Assembly: GCF_026001925.1 (NCBI RefSeq)
Contig: NZ_AP021870.1
Coordinates: 1-64,000, forward strand
Length of the DNA: 64,000 bases
Direction of reading: 5' to 3'
Source: Vibrio gangliei
GTDB taxonomy: Bacteria > Pseudomonadota > Gammaproteobacteria > Enterobacterales > Vibrionaceae
Shown: positions 17,228 to 25,670 of the stretch, one piece after another
How positions within the stretch are numbered: the stretch's first letter is position 1
Layout of the letters: the number at the start of each line of letters is the position of its first letter
Notes under the pieces: model-generated
Databases searched by the model: none
What the model was told of the DNA's origin: nothing
Seen by the model: the letters and a program-made list of their open reading frames with translations, nothing else
Program-made: the position numbers and the translations under genes

Positions 17228-18199
17228 ATGAAACTCACACTTACCACTCAATCCTGGCCCATTGCTGGCGCATTTACCATTTCACGAGGCTCTAAAACTC
17301 ATGCGGATGTTGTGGTGGTGACATTAGAACAAAATGGTTATGTTGGTCGTGGCGAGTGTGTGCCATACGCACGATACGGTGAATCGATAGAGCAAGTGCT
17401 GCAAGATTTAGAATCGGTTCGATCTCATCTTGATAATGCAACGCAAGATATCATTCAGCAGCTTCTACCAGCCGGCGCAGCCAGAAACGCACTTGACTGC
17501 GCGTGGTGGGATTTACACTGTAAACAGCAAAATAAAACTATTTGGCAATTATTGAATACTCAGCCACAAGACTTAACGACGGCGTTTACTTTATCGCTAG
17601 ATACCCCTGAAAAGATGGGAATAGCGGCACAAAAGCATGCTCACCGTCCTGTATTAAAACTTAAATTAGCGGGAGAGGGTGATATTGCTCGTGTGGCCGC
17701 GGTTCGTCATAACGCTCCCCATGCTCAAATTATTGTCGATGCCAATGAAGGTTGGGATATTGATTTATACCATCAGATGATCCCTAAATTGGTCGAGTTG
17801 AATATTGCGATGATCGAACAACCTTTCCCATCAGATAAAGATCATTGGCTTGATGGTATTGAACGCCCCATCCTTCTCTGCGCAGATGAATCTTGTCACG
17901 GAGTCGAGAGTTTATCTAAGCTAGTTGGCCGTTATGACATGATTAATATTAAGCTTGATAAAACCGGTGGCCTAACCGAAGCGCTCGCATTAAAACAAGC
18001 CGCACTCGTACAAGGCATGAAAGTTATGGTTGGTTGTATGGTCGGTTCTTCACTGGGTATGGCACCGGCATTTGTCGTTGCACAACAGGCGGATGTGGTC
18101 GATCTAGATGGCCCACTGTTACTCGCTGAAGACCACAACCCCGGTTTTGAATTTGATGTTTCGACAATGAAAGTGATGTCACCTAGGTTGTGGGGGTAG
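17228..18199 (+). CDS. ycjG: L-Ala-D/L-Glu epimerase (dipeptide epimerase)
   Basis: 323 residues, enolase-superfamily muconate-lactonizing subgroup. It converts L-Ala-D-Glu from murein recycling into L-Ala-L-Glu, which peptidases can split. Catalytic features visible: the lysine pair in PVLKLKLAG (KxK near residue 150), metal ligands in IIVDANEGW, MIEQPF and CADESCH, and the second base lysine in INIKLDKTGG. The ATG at 17228 has AAGG 10 nt upstream; the one at 17219 is too close to it. Its 3' end overlaps the convergent mpaA gene by 17 bp. The neighbouring mpaA and mppA-like genes support the murein peptide role. A parS2-type sequence lies inside it. Confidence 0.9.
   Translation: MKLTLTTQSWPIAGAFTISRGSKTHADVVVVTLEQNGYVGRGECVPYARYGESIEQVLQDLESVRSHLDNATQDIIQQLLPAGAARNALDCAWWDLHCKQQNKTIWQLLNTQPQDLTTAFTLSLDTPEKMGIAAQKHAHRPVLKLKLAGEGDIARVAAVRHNAPHAQIIVDANEGWDIDLYHQMIPKLVELNIAMIEQPFPSDKDHWLDGIERPILLCADESCHGVESLSKLVGRYDMINIKLDKTGGLTEALALKQAALVQGMKVMVGCMVGSSLGMAPAFVVAQQADVVDLDGPLLLAEDHNPGFEFDVSTMKVMSPRLWG
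17511..17525. other. parS2: parS2 centromere-like site inside the epimerase gene
   Basis: ATTTACACTGTAAAC matches NTTTACANTGTAAAN at every fixed position, identical over 15 bp to the site at 4909. It lies within coding sequence, where it encodes the WDLHCK region of the epimerase. Confidence 0.65.
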
Positions 18200-18899
18200 T
18201 TGTCAACAACTCCACCAGCACATTTAAATAATGTTCACAGGCATAATCTGCAGAAACGGGCGGTAACTCTGCGGTGACGCACAATAAATCACGTTCGGCG
18301 CACCAAGAGCCAAAAGATCCCGGGGTGTCGTAGCCGACATCTTGCACCATAGGTAGCTTCATTTTATCGGAAAGCCACTGCGCCAGTGGTGAAAAGCTAG
18401 GGTCATCTATACAGGCTAACGGTTCATGAAATGAAGTCACCCAAGCCGGTTGTAAGCTCTCAATTAATTTGCACAATGCCGCTGTTTCTGGCTCAGAATT
18501 GCCTGTCTTTCCCGTAGCGACTTCAACATCGCGTTCTGGTGAGTGTGTGCTCCAGCGATACACCGTTCCACCATCTTGCCAATTATTGCTGGCAAAATTT
18601 CGATTCAAATCCACACCATTGGCATTAGCTCGTGTGCCAAGTTGGTTGCCATCGGGGTTCATACTTAAGATGACATGATGACGTAATTGGCCGGCGTCGA
18701 TTGAACGCAATGCGCAAGATAAGCTCACAATGGATGCGGTTTCATCACCATGCGTGCCTGCAATGATTAAGCCTGTCTCGTTAGTTTGAATCTGCGCAGG
18801 AAAATAAAGTAGAGGAGAACCCAATACAGAGTGTCCGTACACAATAGGTTGGTGTTGAAATCGGGCGCGTTGTGTTTGAGGGCGAAGAATGACAGCCAT
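18183..18899 (-). CDS. mpaA: Murein peptide amidase A (M14 zinc carboxypeptidase)
   Basis: 238 residues. MpaA cleaves the gamma-D-Glu-Dap bond of murein tripeptide in the cytosol, giving L-Ala-D-Glu, the substrate of the epimerase encoded next door. M14 zinc ligands are visible in AGTHGDE (His and Glu) and in TSFHEPL (second His), substrate-binding residues in ANGVDLNRNF, and the general-base glutamate in VTAELPP. There is no signal peptide, as expected for the cytosolic enzyme. The gene overlaps the convergent epimerase gene by 17 bp; the mppA-like gene lies divergently upstream. Confidence 0.9.
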   Translation of the reverse strand: MAVILRPQTQRARFQHQPIVYGHSVLGSPLLYFPAQIQTNETGLIIAGTHGDETASIVSLSCALRSIDAGQLRHHVILSMNPDGNQLGTRANANGVDLNRNFASNNWQDGGTVYRWSTHSPERDVEVATGKTGNSEPETAALCKLIESLQPAWVTSFHEPLACIDDPSFSPLAQWLSDKMKLPMVQDVGYDTPGSFGSWCAERDLLCVTAELPPVSADYACEHYLNVLVELLTTTPTT

Positions 18900-19071
18900 A
18901 CGATCTTCCTAATCTAATTTATTTCCTAATCTGAGAAGTATTACCGAATCGTGTTGTGAGTTAAAGTTTATATTGAAAAGTACCCCAATTAATAGTGGGT
19001 TGATTGCTTGCATAGCGCTATAGTTATGCCTATTCATTTACATAGCACTTTATCAATAACAAGGAAGTCTT

Positions 19072-20688
19072 ATGCCGTCGTTAAAACCTTCAATTATTGC
19101 TTTAACGCTTTCTGCTACTCTTTTTCCTGCTTTATCTTTTGCTGCACAGGTTCCTGCAGGCGTTGTTCTTGCCGACAAACAGGAGTTAGTTCGTGGTAAC
19201 GATGCCGAAGCACCAACGTTAAATCCGTTAAAAGCGGAAGGCATTCCTGAAATGCACATTTTGCGTGATTTGTTTGAAGGTCTTGTGATCCAGAATCAAG
19301 ATGGCAGCGTGGTGCCTGGTGTGGCGGAAAGTTGGGAAACGAAAGACAATCAAACTTACACCTTCCACTTACGTAAAGATGCTAAATGGTCAAATGGCGA
19401 GCCTGTCACCGCGCAAGATTTTGTTTATAGTTTGCACACCGCAGTCGATCCTAAGTTTGCTTCCCCCAATGCTTGGTATTTGAAATTGACCGGTATTAAC
19501 AATGCCGAAGCCATTATTGATGGGAAAAAACCAGTGGATAGTCTTGGCGTTAAAGCGCTAGATGCCCACACCTTACAGTTCCAACTAGATAAACCTGTGC
19601 CTTACTTTGTGGCGATGACAGCACACACCGTGATGATGCCTATTAATCAAAAAGCGGTGGAGAAGTTTGGTGACAACTGGACTAAGCCGGAAAACATGGT
19701 ATCGAACGGCGCGTATAAGCTGACAAACTGGGTGATTAACGAGCGCCTAGAAATGGAGCGTAACCCGAATTATTGGGATAACAAAGATACCGTGATCAAC
19801 AAAGTAACCTACATTCCATTTGAGAGCCAAACCTCGGCCATGAATCGTTATATGACAGGCGAAGTGGATATTACTTCGGATGTGCCAGTAGCGATGGCGG
19901 ATAAGCTAAAACAAGAAAATCTGGATGCGTTTAAAGTGACGCCTCTGCTGTGTACTTATTACTATGCTTTGAATACTCAGCGTAAGCCATTTGATGATGC
20001 GCGTGTGCGTAAAGCCATTTCTTACACCATTATGCGTGATGTGATTGCTAATGGCGTAACCAAAGGGAACGTACCGGCTTATACCTTTGCGCACCGAGAT
20101 GTGGCTAACTTCAAAGCTACGCAGCCTGAATACGCAAAATGGACACAACAACAACGCGATCAAGAAGCGGCGAAATTACTCAAAGAAGTGGGATACGATC
20201 ATGATCATCCGCTTAAAGCGACTTTACTTTACAATACCAGCGAAAACCATAAAGCGATTGCCGTGGCGATTGCCTCTATGCTGAAAAAGAATTTAGGTAT
20301 GGAAGTGACGCTGGATAATCAAGAGTGGAAATCTTACCTTGCGGCACGTCAAGAACGTAATTTCGATATCATGCGTGCATCTTGGTGTGGTGATTACAAC
20401 GAAGCCTCGACTTTCTTAACGTTACTGACTTCTGGTAATGACAAGAACTTCCCATCGTATTCAAATCCAAAATACGATGAAGTGCTTGCCAAAGCCCAAG
20501 CCGCGGTGGATTTAAAGCAGCGTAATCAATTTTATGACCAAGCCGAACATATCCTAGCTCAAGATATGCCACTGGTGCCAATTTACTATTTCATGCAGTC
20601 GCGATTAGTGAACCCGAAACTGGGTGGTTACCCAATGCATAACGCAGAAGGGCGCATTTATTCGAAAGATTTGTATTTTGTGAAGTAA
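19072..20688 (+). CDS. Periplasmic oligopeptide/murein peptide-binding protein (OppA/MppA family)
   Basis: 538 residues, SBP_bac_5 family, a normal length. A classical Sec signal peptide ends near residue 24 (SFA-AQVPAG). Family landmarks: ADKQELVRGNDAEAPTLNPLKAEG, the first strand of the mature protein, ESWETKDNQTYTFHLRKDAKWSNGEPVTAQDFVYS, and the hinge part MVSNGAYKLTNWV. It binds peptides in the periplasm for an ABC permease. No permease or ATPase gene lies nearby, which matches MppA, an orphan that works through the Opp permease. Its position next to mpaA and the epimerase supports the murein peptide role, but plain OppA cannot be excluded. Confidence 0.88.
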   Translation: MPSLKPSIIALTLSATLFPALSFAAQVPAGVVLADKQELVRGNDAEAPTLNPLKAEGIPEMHILRDLFEGLVIQNQDGSVVPGVAESWETKDNQTYTFHLRKDAKWSNGEPVTAQDFVYSLHTAVDPKFASPNAWYLKLTGINNAEAIIDGKKPVDSLGVKALDAHTLQFQLDKPVPYFVAMTAHTVMMPINQKAVEKFGDNWTKPENMVSNGAYKLTNWVINERLEMERNPNYWDNKDTVINKVTYIPFESQTSAMNRYMTGEVDITSDVPVAMADKLKQENLDAFKVTPLLCTYYYALNTQRKPFDDARVRKAISYTIMRDVIANGVTKGNVPAYTFAHRDVANFKATQPEYAKWTQQQRDQEAAKLLKEVGYDHDHPLKATLLYNTSENHKAIAVAIASMLKKNLGMEVTLDNQEWKSYLAARQERNFDIMRASWCGDYNEASTFLTLLTSGNDKNFPSYSNPKYDEVLAKAQAAVDLKQRNQFYDQAEHILAQDMPLVPIYYFMQSRLVNPKLGGYPMHNAEGRIYSKDLYFVK

Positions 20689-20709
20689 TTGCTTAAGTAA
20701 CTTTATCGT

Positions 20710-20743
20710 AAGCCTGATGCATGTGAGTGTATCAGGCTTTTTT
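20710..20743 (+). terminator. Terminator after peptide-binding protein gene
   Basis: A perfect 9-bp stem (AAGCCTGAT 20710-20718, ATCAGGCTT 20731-20739) with a 12-nt loop is followed by six T residues. Confidence 0.85.
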
Positions 20744-20889
20744 ATTGCTGCTATTTTTCTATTGTTTCTATTTCTTAGCCTCGACAGCAAACAATTCATT
20801 CAATCAATACTTGTGACATTACTAACGATAAATCGTTTATTAAATTGTTATTTTAAAATGCTGTTTTGTTTTGCTTATTCGAGGGAGTG

Positions 20890-22071
20890 ATGAGATTAAT
20901 AAAAGAACAATTAGCTAGATTATTAACAGTATCATTATTGATAGGGACAGCGACTAGTTACGCTGCGCCCAACGGGCCTGATTATCAAAAACAAGCGATT
21001 GATAGCCCACAACGAAGCTTTCCTATTTTTTATCAAAAGCTAAAAGATAGGATGGAATTTAGTCTAGGTTGGCAGAAAAATCAGCTAACGCCACAAGAGT
21101 GGAAAGCCCAAGGCCTTGCCAAAGCGCGAGAAATTATTTTCCCATATCAAGATAACACGCCTTTCAATCCAGTGGTTATTGATGCAGTAGATCGTGGCTC
21201 TTATATGGCGAAGAAAGTGGTTTTCAATATTAGTAATGAAAGTCGAGTGATGGCTTTTTTACTAGAACCAAAAGGCGATGGGCCGTTTCCAGCGGCATTA
21301 TTTCTACACGATCACGGCAGTAAATTTGATATTGGTAAAGAGAAATTTGTACAGACTTGGGACGATGATAAAAGGCTTAAATCCTCTCAAGCCTGGGGCG
21401 ATAAATTCTTCTCTGGACACTTTCCTGGCGATGAATTAGCCAAACGCGGCTATGTGGTTTTATCGATTGATGCGTTAGGTTGGGGAGATCGTTCTGTTGA
21501 AGGTTTTGAAACTAACTCTCAGCAAGCTTTAGCTTCTAACTTATTTAATTTAGGTTCATCGTTTGCCGGAATTATTGCTTTAGAAGATGCTAGAGCCGCT
21601 GATTTTCTAGCAAGCCAACCTAGAGTAGATAAAAAGCGGGTAGCTGCGGTTGGATTTTCGATGGGAGCATTTCGTTCCTGGCAAGTTGCCGCTCTTTCAG
21701 ATTCAATTACAGCCAGTATTGTTGATTGTTGGATGGGAACAATGCAAGGTTTGATGGTGCCGGGCAATAATCAGCTTAAAGGCCAGTCGGCGTTTTCAAT
21801 GTTACATCCTTACATCTCTCGTTATCTTGACTATCCTGATATTGCCGCGTTAAGTGCGCCGAAACCTATGTTGGTTTACGCTGGTGGTCAGGATTCTCTA
21901 TTCCCAATCGATTCAGTCAATGATGCTTTTAAAACCATGCATTCGGTTTGGGATGCCAATCAAGCGAGTGACAAGTTGACCACCAAAATTTGGCCAGATA
22001 AAGGTCATACTTTTACTTGGGATATGCAACAACAAGCATTTGATTGGTTAGATCAACAATTTCAACGCTGA
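20890..22071 (+). CDS. Secreted alpha/beta hydrolase (acetyl-xylan-esterase/dienelactone hydrolase-like)
   Basis: 393 residues. A signal peptide is likely over residues 1-26 (LLTVSLLIGTATSYA-AP), so it acts in the periplasm or outside. The hydrolase fold is clear: FLHDHGSKFD oxyanion region, nucleophile elbow GFSMGAFRS (Ser), acid in YAGGQDSLFP and catalytic His in WPDKGHTFTW. An extra DALGWGDRSVEG segment, which occurs in the Abhydrolase_7 and related esterase groups, is present. The ATG at 20890 has GGGAG 5 nt upstream. The substrate is not known; the gene is monocistronic between two terminators. Confidence 0.85.
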   Translation: MRLIKEQLARLLTVSLLIGTATSYAAPNGPDYQKQAIDSPQRSFPIFYQKLKDRMEFSLGWQKNQLTPQEWKAQGLAKAREIIFPYQDNTPFNPVVIDAVDRGSYMAKKVVFNISNESRVMAFLLEPKGDGPFPAALFLHDHGSKFDIGKEKFVQTWDDDKRLKSSQAWGDKFFSGHFPGDELAKRGYVVLSIDALGWGDRSVEGFETNSQQALASNLFNLGSSFAGIIALEDARAADFLASQPRVDKKRVAAVGFSMGAFRSWQVAALSDSITASIVDCWMGTMQGLMVPGNNQLKGQSAFSMLHPYISRYLDYPDIAALSAPKPMLVYAGGQDSLFPIDSVNDAFKTMHSVWDANQASDKLTTKIWPDKGHTFTWDMQQQAFDWLDQQFQR

Positions 22072-22094
22072 TTTAAACTCGAAATGAAATGATT

Positions 22095-22121
22095 AAGGCA
22101 GAGAAATTCTGCCTTATTTTT
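22095..22121 (+). terminator. Terminator after alpha/beta hydrolase gene
   Basis: An 8-bp stem (AAGGCAGA 22095-22102, TCTGCCTT 22108-22115) with a 5-nt loop is followed by ATTTTTT. Confidence 0.85.
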
Positions 22122-22141
22122 TGTGATGAGAGTGCCGCTGA

Positions 22142-22390
22142 TTAATGCGTTTTCTTCGGTCCTCTGCGAACCAAGTCTTTACCATTATCAAATACCTCTT
22201 GTGTTACCCAACGTCCAAGTAATAGCTGATGTTTGTCATCTAATACCGCGATGAATGGGCGACCATTGCTGTTGTTGGTGGCTAATGCGACACCAGTGAC
22301 GTTGATTAAACCCAATCCACCATTTTCGACCAGCAGTAAAAAGGCTTCTAATTCTTCTAGGGTTTCGATGACGTCATTATCATTAATCAT
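22142..22390 (-). CDS. Hypothetical protein (82 aa)
   Basis: A small, acidic, soluble protein with an amphipathic N-terminal helix (DDVIETLEELEAFLLLVENGG-like) followed by short strands (GLINVTGVALAT, RPFIAVLDDKHQLLLG). No signal peptide or metal motif is present. I do not recognise the family. The ribosome site is weak (GAG about 10 nt upstream). It lies between two terminators and is thus transcribed on its own; coding status is probable rather than certain. Confidence 0.55.
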   Translation of the reverse strand: MINDNDVIETLEELEAFLLLVENGGLGLINVTGVALATNNSNGRPFIAVLDDKHQLLLGRWVTQEVFDNGKDLVRRGPKKTH

Positions 22391-22450
22391 AAAATTTTAT
22401 CTCATTGAACATTTGTGGCTTAGGGTCAACAGCCCCTAGGATAACAAAGA

Positions 22451-22486
22451 GACAAAAAATGCCAACCGGATAGGGCCGGTTGGCAT
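22451..22486 (-). terminator. Terminator of the betaine/choline operon
   Basis: A perfect 11-bp stem (ATGCCAACCGG 22459-22469, CCGGTTGGCAT 22476-22486) with loop ATAGGG. Reading leftwards it is followed by TTTTTTG, so it ends the minus-strand operon that finishes with proV at 22540. An almost identical hairpin with a compensated base pair lies at 29765-29792. Confidence 0.85.
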
Positions 22487-22539
22487 GGCTTTGTTTCGTG
22501 TTTATTTAGCTGGGTAGAGATTAGCTAAGTAGAGAAAGG

Positions 22540-23751
22540 TTAGGCTGCATTTGAACTTTGCTCGAAGCTTTGATAATTACCCAACAATGCGTTGTAGAAA
22601 TCGCCGTCATTTAAAACACCAATGAGTTGTCCATGTTCTGCCATTAAAACTGGATGACAAGTTCGGTTTTTGAGTTCAATGGCATCACGCATACTTATCT
22701 CAGGGCTTGCGACTATCAGCATATTAGGCTGAATAGCGTCTAAGTTTTGTATTTCTTCCCATTGAACTAATACGAGAGGATCCACACTGCTGATGTTTAG
22801 ATTTTCTAGTTGATCGTCTGAAGTGGGGCTTTGGATCCAGATGTCATTCGAGGAGCACAGCTGAATACGATGGTTCTCTGTCGTTAGATCTTCAATCGGT
22901 TGCATTAAAGAGCGACCTTTCAGCACGTTGAGTGGGTTGGTATGTGCTACAAAATCTTTAACGTATTGGGTTTTAGGTGCCAAAACAATTTCTTCTGGTG
23001 TGCCGTGTTGGATTAAACGACCAGACTCCATGATGGCAATATTGTTACCGATTTTTAGCGCTTCATCTAAATCGTGGCTAACAAAGACAATCGTTTTGTT
23101 GAGCTTAGTTTGTAGTTCGAGTAACTCATCTTGTAGTTGCGCTCGGATGAGTGGATCTAAAGCTGAGAAAGGTTCGTCCATTAACAAGACATCGGTATCC
23201 ATGGCAAAAGCTCGAGCAAGACCGACTCGTTGTTGCATACCACCGGATAACTCATGGGGATGTTTATCTGCCCATTCTGCTAGGCCAACCATTTCTAGCT
23301 GTTCTAATGCTTTGCTGCGTCGCTTGGCTTTACTCATGCCTTTCATTTCCAAACCAAAAGCAACGTTATCTAGCACTGTTAGCCAAGGCATTAAAGCGAA
23401 TTTTTGGAATACCATCGAAACTCTATGCGTGCGTAAATGGCGTAGGGTTGATTCATTGCAATTGGCAAGATCAACCAGGCTATCACCATCTTTAATTTCT
23501 AGTGAACCACGAGAAATGGTATTCAATCCATTGATCGCACGTAATAAGCTTGATTTTCCCGAGCCAGAAAGGCCCATCAGTACACAAATTTCGCCTTCTT
23601 TGACGCTAATATTGACACCATCAACACCCACGACTTGGCCCGTTTGATCTATTATATTTTGTCGAGATTCACCTTGTTCGAGTAATTCGATGGCTTTACT
23701 AGGGTTGTCACCAAAGATCACATCAAGGTCTTTTATAGTAATTGCGTTCAT
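22540..23751 (-). CDS. proV: Glycine betaine/choline ABC transporter ATP-binding protein
   Basis: 403 residues. It powers uptake of choline or betaine across the inner membrane. Walker A GLSGSGKSSLLRAING, Q-loop MVFQKFALMPW, signature LSGGMQQRVGLARAFA and Walker B DVLLMDEPFSALDPL are all present, and the N-terminus has the ProV/OpuAA-type insertion (AIELLEQGESRQNI). The last 120 residues look like a pair of CBS domains, used in this subfamily as ionic-strength or nucleotide sensors. The ATG at 23751 follows AGAGGG by 7 nt and starts just past the permease stop codon. Last gene of the operon. Confidence 0.93.
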   Translation of the reverse strand: MNAITIKDLDVIFGDNPSKAIELLEQGESRQNIIDQTGQVVGVDGVNISVKEGEICVLMGLSGSGKSSLLRAINGLNTISRGSLEIKDGDSLVDLANCNESTLRHLRTHRVSMVFQKFALMPWLTVLDNVAFGLEMKGMSKAKRRSKALEQLEMVGLAEWADKHPHELSGGMQQRVGLARAFAMDTDVLLMDEPFSALDPLIRAQLQDELLELQTKLNKTIVFVSHDLDEALKIGNNIAIMESGRLIQHGTPEEIVLAPKTQYVKDFVAHTNPLNVLKGRSLMQPIEDLTTENHRIQLCSSNDIWIQSPTSDDQLENLNISSVDPLVLVQWEEIQNLDAIQPNMLIVASPEISMRDAIELKNRTCHPVLMAEHGQLIGVLNDGDFYNALLGNYQSFEQSSNAA

Positions 23752-23753
23752 GA

Positions 23754-24599
23754 TTATCCCTCTTTTGCTTGGTTTGGTGCTTTGCATAAACGGTCAAGAA
23801 TGATGGCAACCAAAACAATGGCCAGACCCGCTTCGAATCCTTGAGAAATATTTACCGTGTTTAATGCTCGGATCACGGGTTTACCTAAGCCATCAGCACC
23901 GACAAGTGCCGCGACAACAACCATAGAGAGTGACAACATGATACATTGCGTCACCCCAGCCATAATACTTGGCAGAGCTGCTGGTAATTCAACTTTAAAC
24001 AAAAGCTTGGTTTTACTCGCGCCAAATGCTTTACCCGCTTCCACTAATTCTTCTGGCACTTTAATGATGCCTAGATAGGTCAAACGAATGGGGGCGGCGA
24101 TAGCAAAAATAATGGTAGAAATCAGCCCAGGTACTATCCCTAATCCAAATAACACTAATGTTGGGATCAAGTAGACAAAGGTTGGAACGGTTTGCATTAA
24201 ATCTAAGATTGGGCGCAATAACGTGTACAACCAAGGACGGTGCGCCGCCATGATGCCTAGAGGGACGCCAATTAATACGGAAATCGTTGTCGCTGCAAAA
24301 ACAAGAACAAAGGTTTCCAGCATTTCTTGCCAATAGCCCATGTTTAATATCAATAACAAAGAGGCGATGATGAACAGGACTAAGGATAATTTACGGTGTA
24401 AATACCAAGCGAGTGCTGCGGTGATAATAATTGGAACGGCTGGTGGTAGCCATTGAAAAACGTTCACTAAACTCATGATGATAGTTTCAAGAAAGAATGA
24501 AATGGTATCGAAAAGAGTCGCGGCATTGAGTGTTAGCCAATCGACAACCATTTCCATCCAATGTCCGAGTGGGATTTTATGATCAGTAATAAAATTCAC
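23754..24599 (-). CDS. proW: Glycine betaine/choline ABC transporter permease
   Basis: 281 residues with six to seven hydrophobic segments. The permease EAA-type loop reads EAGKAFGASKTKLLFKVELPAALPSIMAGV, which contacts the ATPase. It is in the ProW/OpuAB size class (shorter than E. coli ProW). It lies between the binding-protein gene and proV, with the proV start 2 nt after its stop, so the three proteins form one importer. Confidence 0.93.
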   Translation of the reverse strand: MNFITDHKIPLGHWMEMVVDWLTLNAATLFDTISFFLETIIMSLVNVFQWLPPAVPIIITAALAWYLHRKLSLVLFIIASLLLILNMGYWQEMLETFVLVFAATTISVLIGVPLGIMAAHRPWLYTLLRPILDLMQTVPTFVYLIPTLVLFGLGIVPGLISTIIFAIAAPIRLTYLGIIKVPEELVEAGKAFGASKTKLLFKVELPAALPSIMAGVTQCIMLSLSMVVVAALVGADGLGKPVIRALNTVNISQGFEAGLAIVLVAIILDRLCKAPNQAKEG

Positions 24600-24672
24600 A
24601 GTATTGCCTTATCTGGCGAGTTTGCACCCGCCAGTCCATTTAAAGTTCAAAGAGTAGTTGTTCGTTTTCTGA

Positions 24673-25620
24673 TTATTGAGCTGACTGTTTGAGGTAGGTA
24701 ATGACAGCAAGAGCCGCCGGTTCACCATCCAATGTTTTGACATTTTTCAGCCATGTTTTGATTTGCTCTGGATGTTGACTCAGCCATTCACGCGCAGCCG
24801 TATTGGGCTTTTTGTTTCGGTTGCTGATGGCATTCATGATCTGGTTTTCCATATCTAAACTGAATTTGAGATTATTTAAGAGTACGCCGACATTTGGGCA
24901 TTGAGATAGATAATTTTTACGTACGTTAGTGTAGACGTTGGCGCCACCATAGTTAGGGCCGAAGAAGTCATCGCCACCCGCGAGGTATTCCATATCGATT
25001 TTGCTGTTCATTGGGTGCGGCGCCCAGCCAAGATAAACGATCCATTGATTACGGCGTACCGCTCGAGTGACTTGTGAGACCATCCCAGCTTCACTGGACT
25101 CTACGAGTCGGAAATCTTTCAGTCCAAAGGCATCTTGATCGATCATGCTTTGTAGTAAGCGATTGCCATCGTTTCCAGGTTCAATCCCATAAATTCGATC
25201 GTTAAATTTATCCGCATTTTTAGCGATATCAGCAAAAGTTTTGACTCCTGCATCGTAAACATATTTAGGGACAGCTAAAGTATATTTAGCTCCTTCTAGG
25301 TTAGCTCGAACGGTTTCAACCTTGCCTGATTCACGGTATTTTTTGATGTCATTTTCCATGGTTGGCATCCAGTTACCGAGAAAGACATCGATATCACCAT
25401 TGGCCATTGAAGAATAGGTCACGGGTACGGAGAGTAATTCCGTTTCAGTTTGGTATCCCATGCCTTGCAATAATTGAGTTGTAACCGCAGTGGTGGCCGT
25501 GATATCGGTCCAACCAACATCAGAGAATCGAACCGTTTCACACTGATTGGCGGCGTAAGCATTAAAAGTGGTTAGGCTGGTGAGTCCTAATGCGTATAGT
25601 GCAGTTTTTTTAAGTGACAT
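24673..25620 (-). CDS. Choline/betaine ABC transporter substrate-binding protein
   Basis: 315 residues, OpuAC family, with a signal peptide ending near residue 24 (NAYA-ANQCETVRF). The mature protein shows VRFSDVGWTDITATTAVTT and LGNWMPTMENDI with the aromatic residues that build the quaternary-amine box, and a Cys pair (NQCET and SQCPN) as in the ChoX group, which prefers choline. The surrounding betA and betB also argue for choline. The ATG at 25620 has AGGA 8 nt upstream. It binds its ligand in the periplasm and delivers it to the ProW-like permease encoded next. Confidence 0.9.
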   Translation of the reverse strand: MSLKKTALYALGLTSLTTFNAYAANQCETVRFSDVGWTDITATTAVTTQLLQGMGYQTETELLSVPVTYSSMANGDIDVFLGNWMPTMENDIKKYRESGKVETVRANLEGAKYTLAVPKYVYDAGVKTFADIAKNADKFNDRIYGIEPGNDGNRLLQSMIDQDAFGLKDFRLVESSEAGMVSQVTRAVRRNQWIVYLGWAPHPMNSKIDMEYLAGGDDFFGPNYGGANVYTNVRKNYLSQCPNVGVLLNNLKFSLDMENQIMNAISNRNKKPNTAAREWLSQHPEQIKTWLKNVKTLDGEPAALAVITYLKQSAQ

Positions 25621-25670
25621 AATCATTCCTTGTAATTAGTTACTTGTTTTATCGTTTTTTGTGGTCTTGA

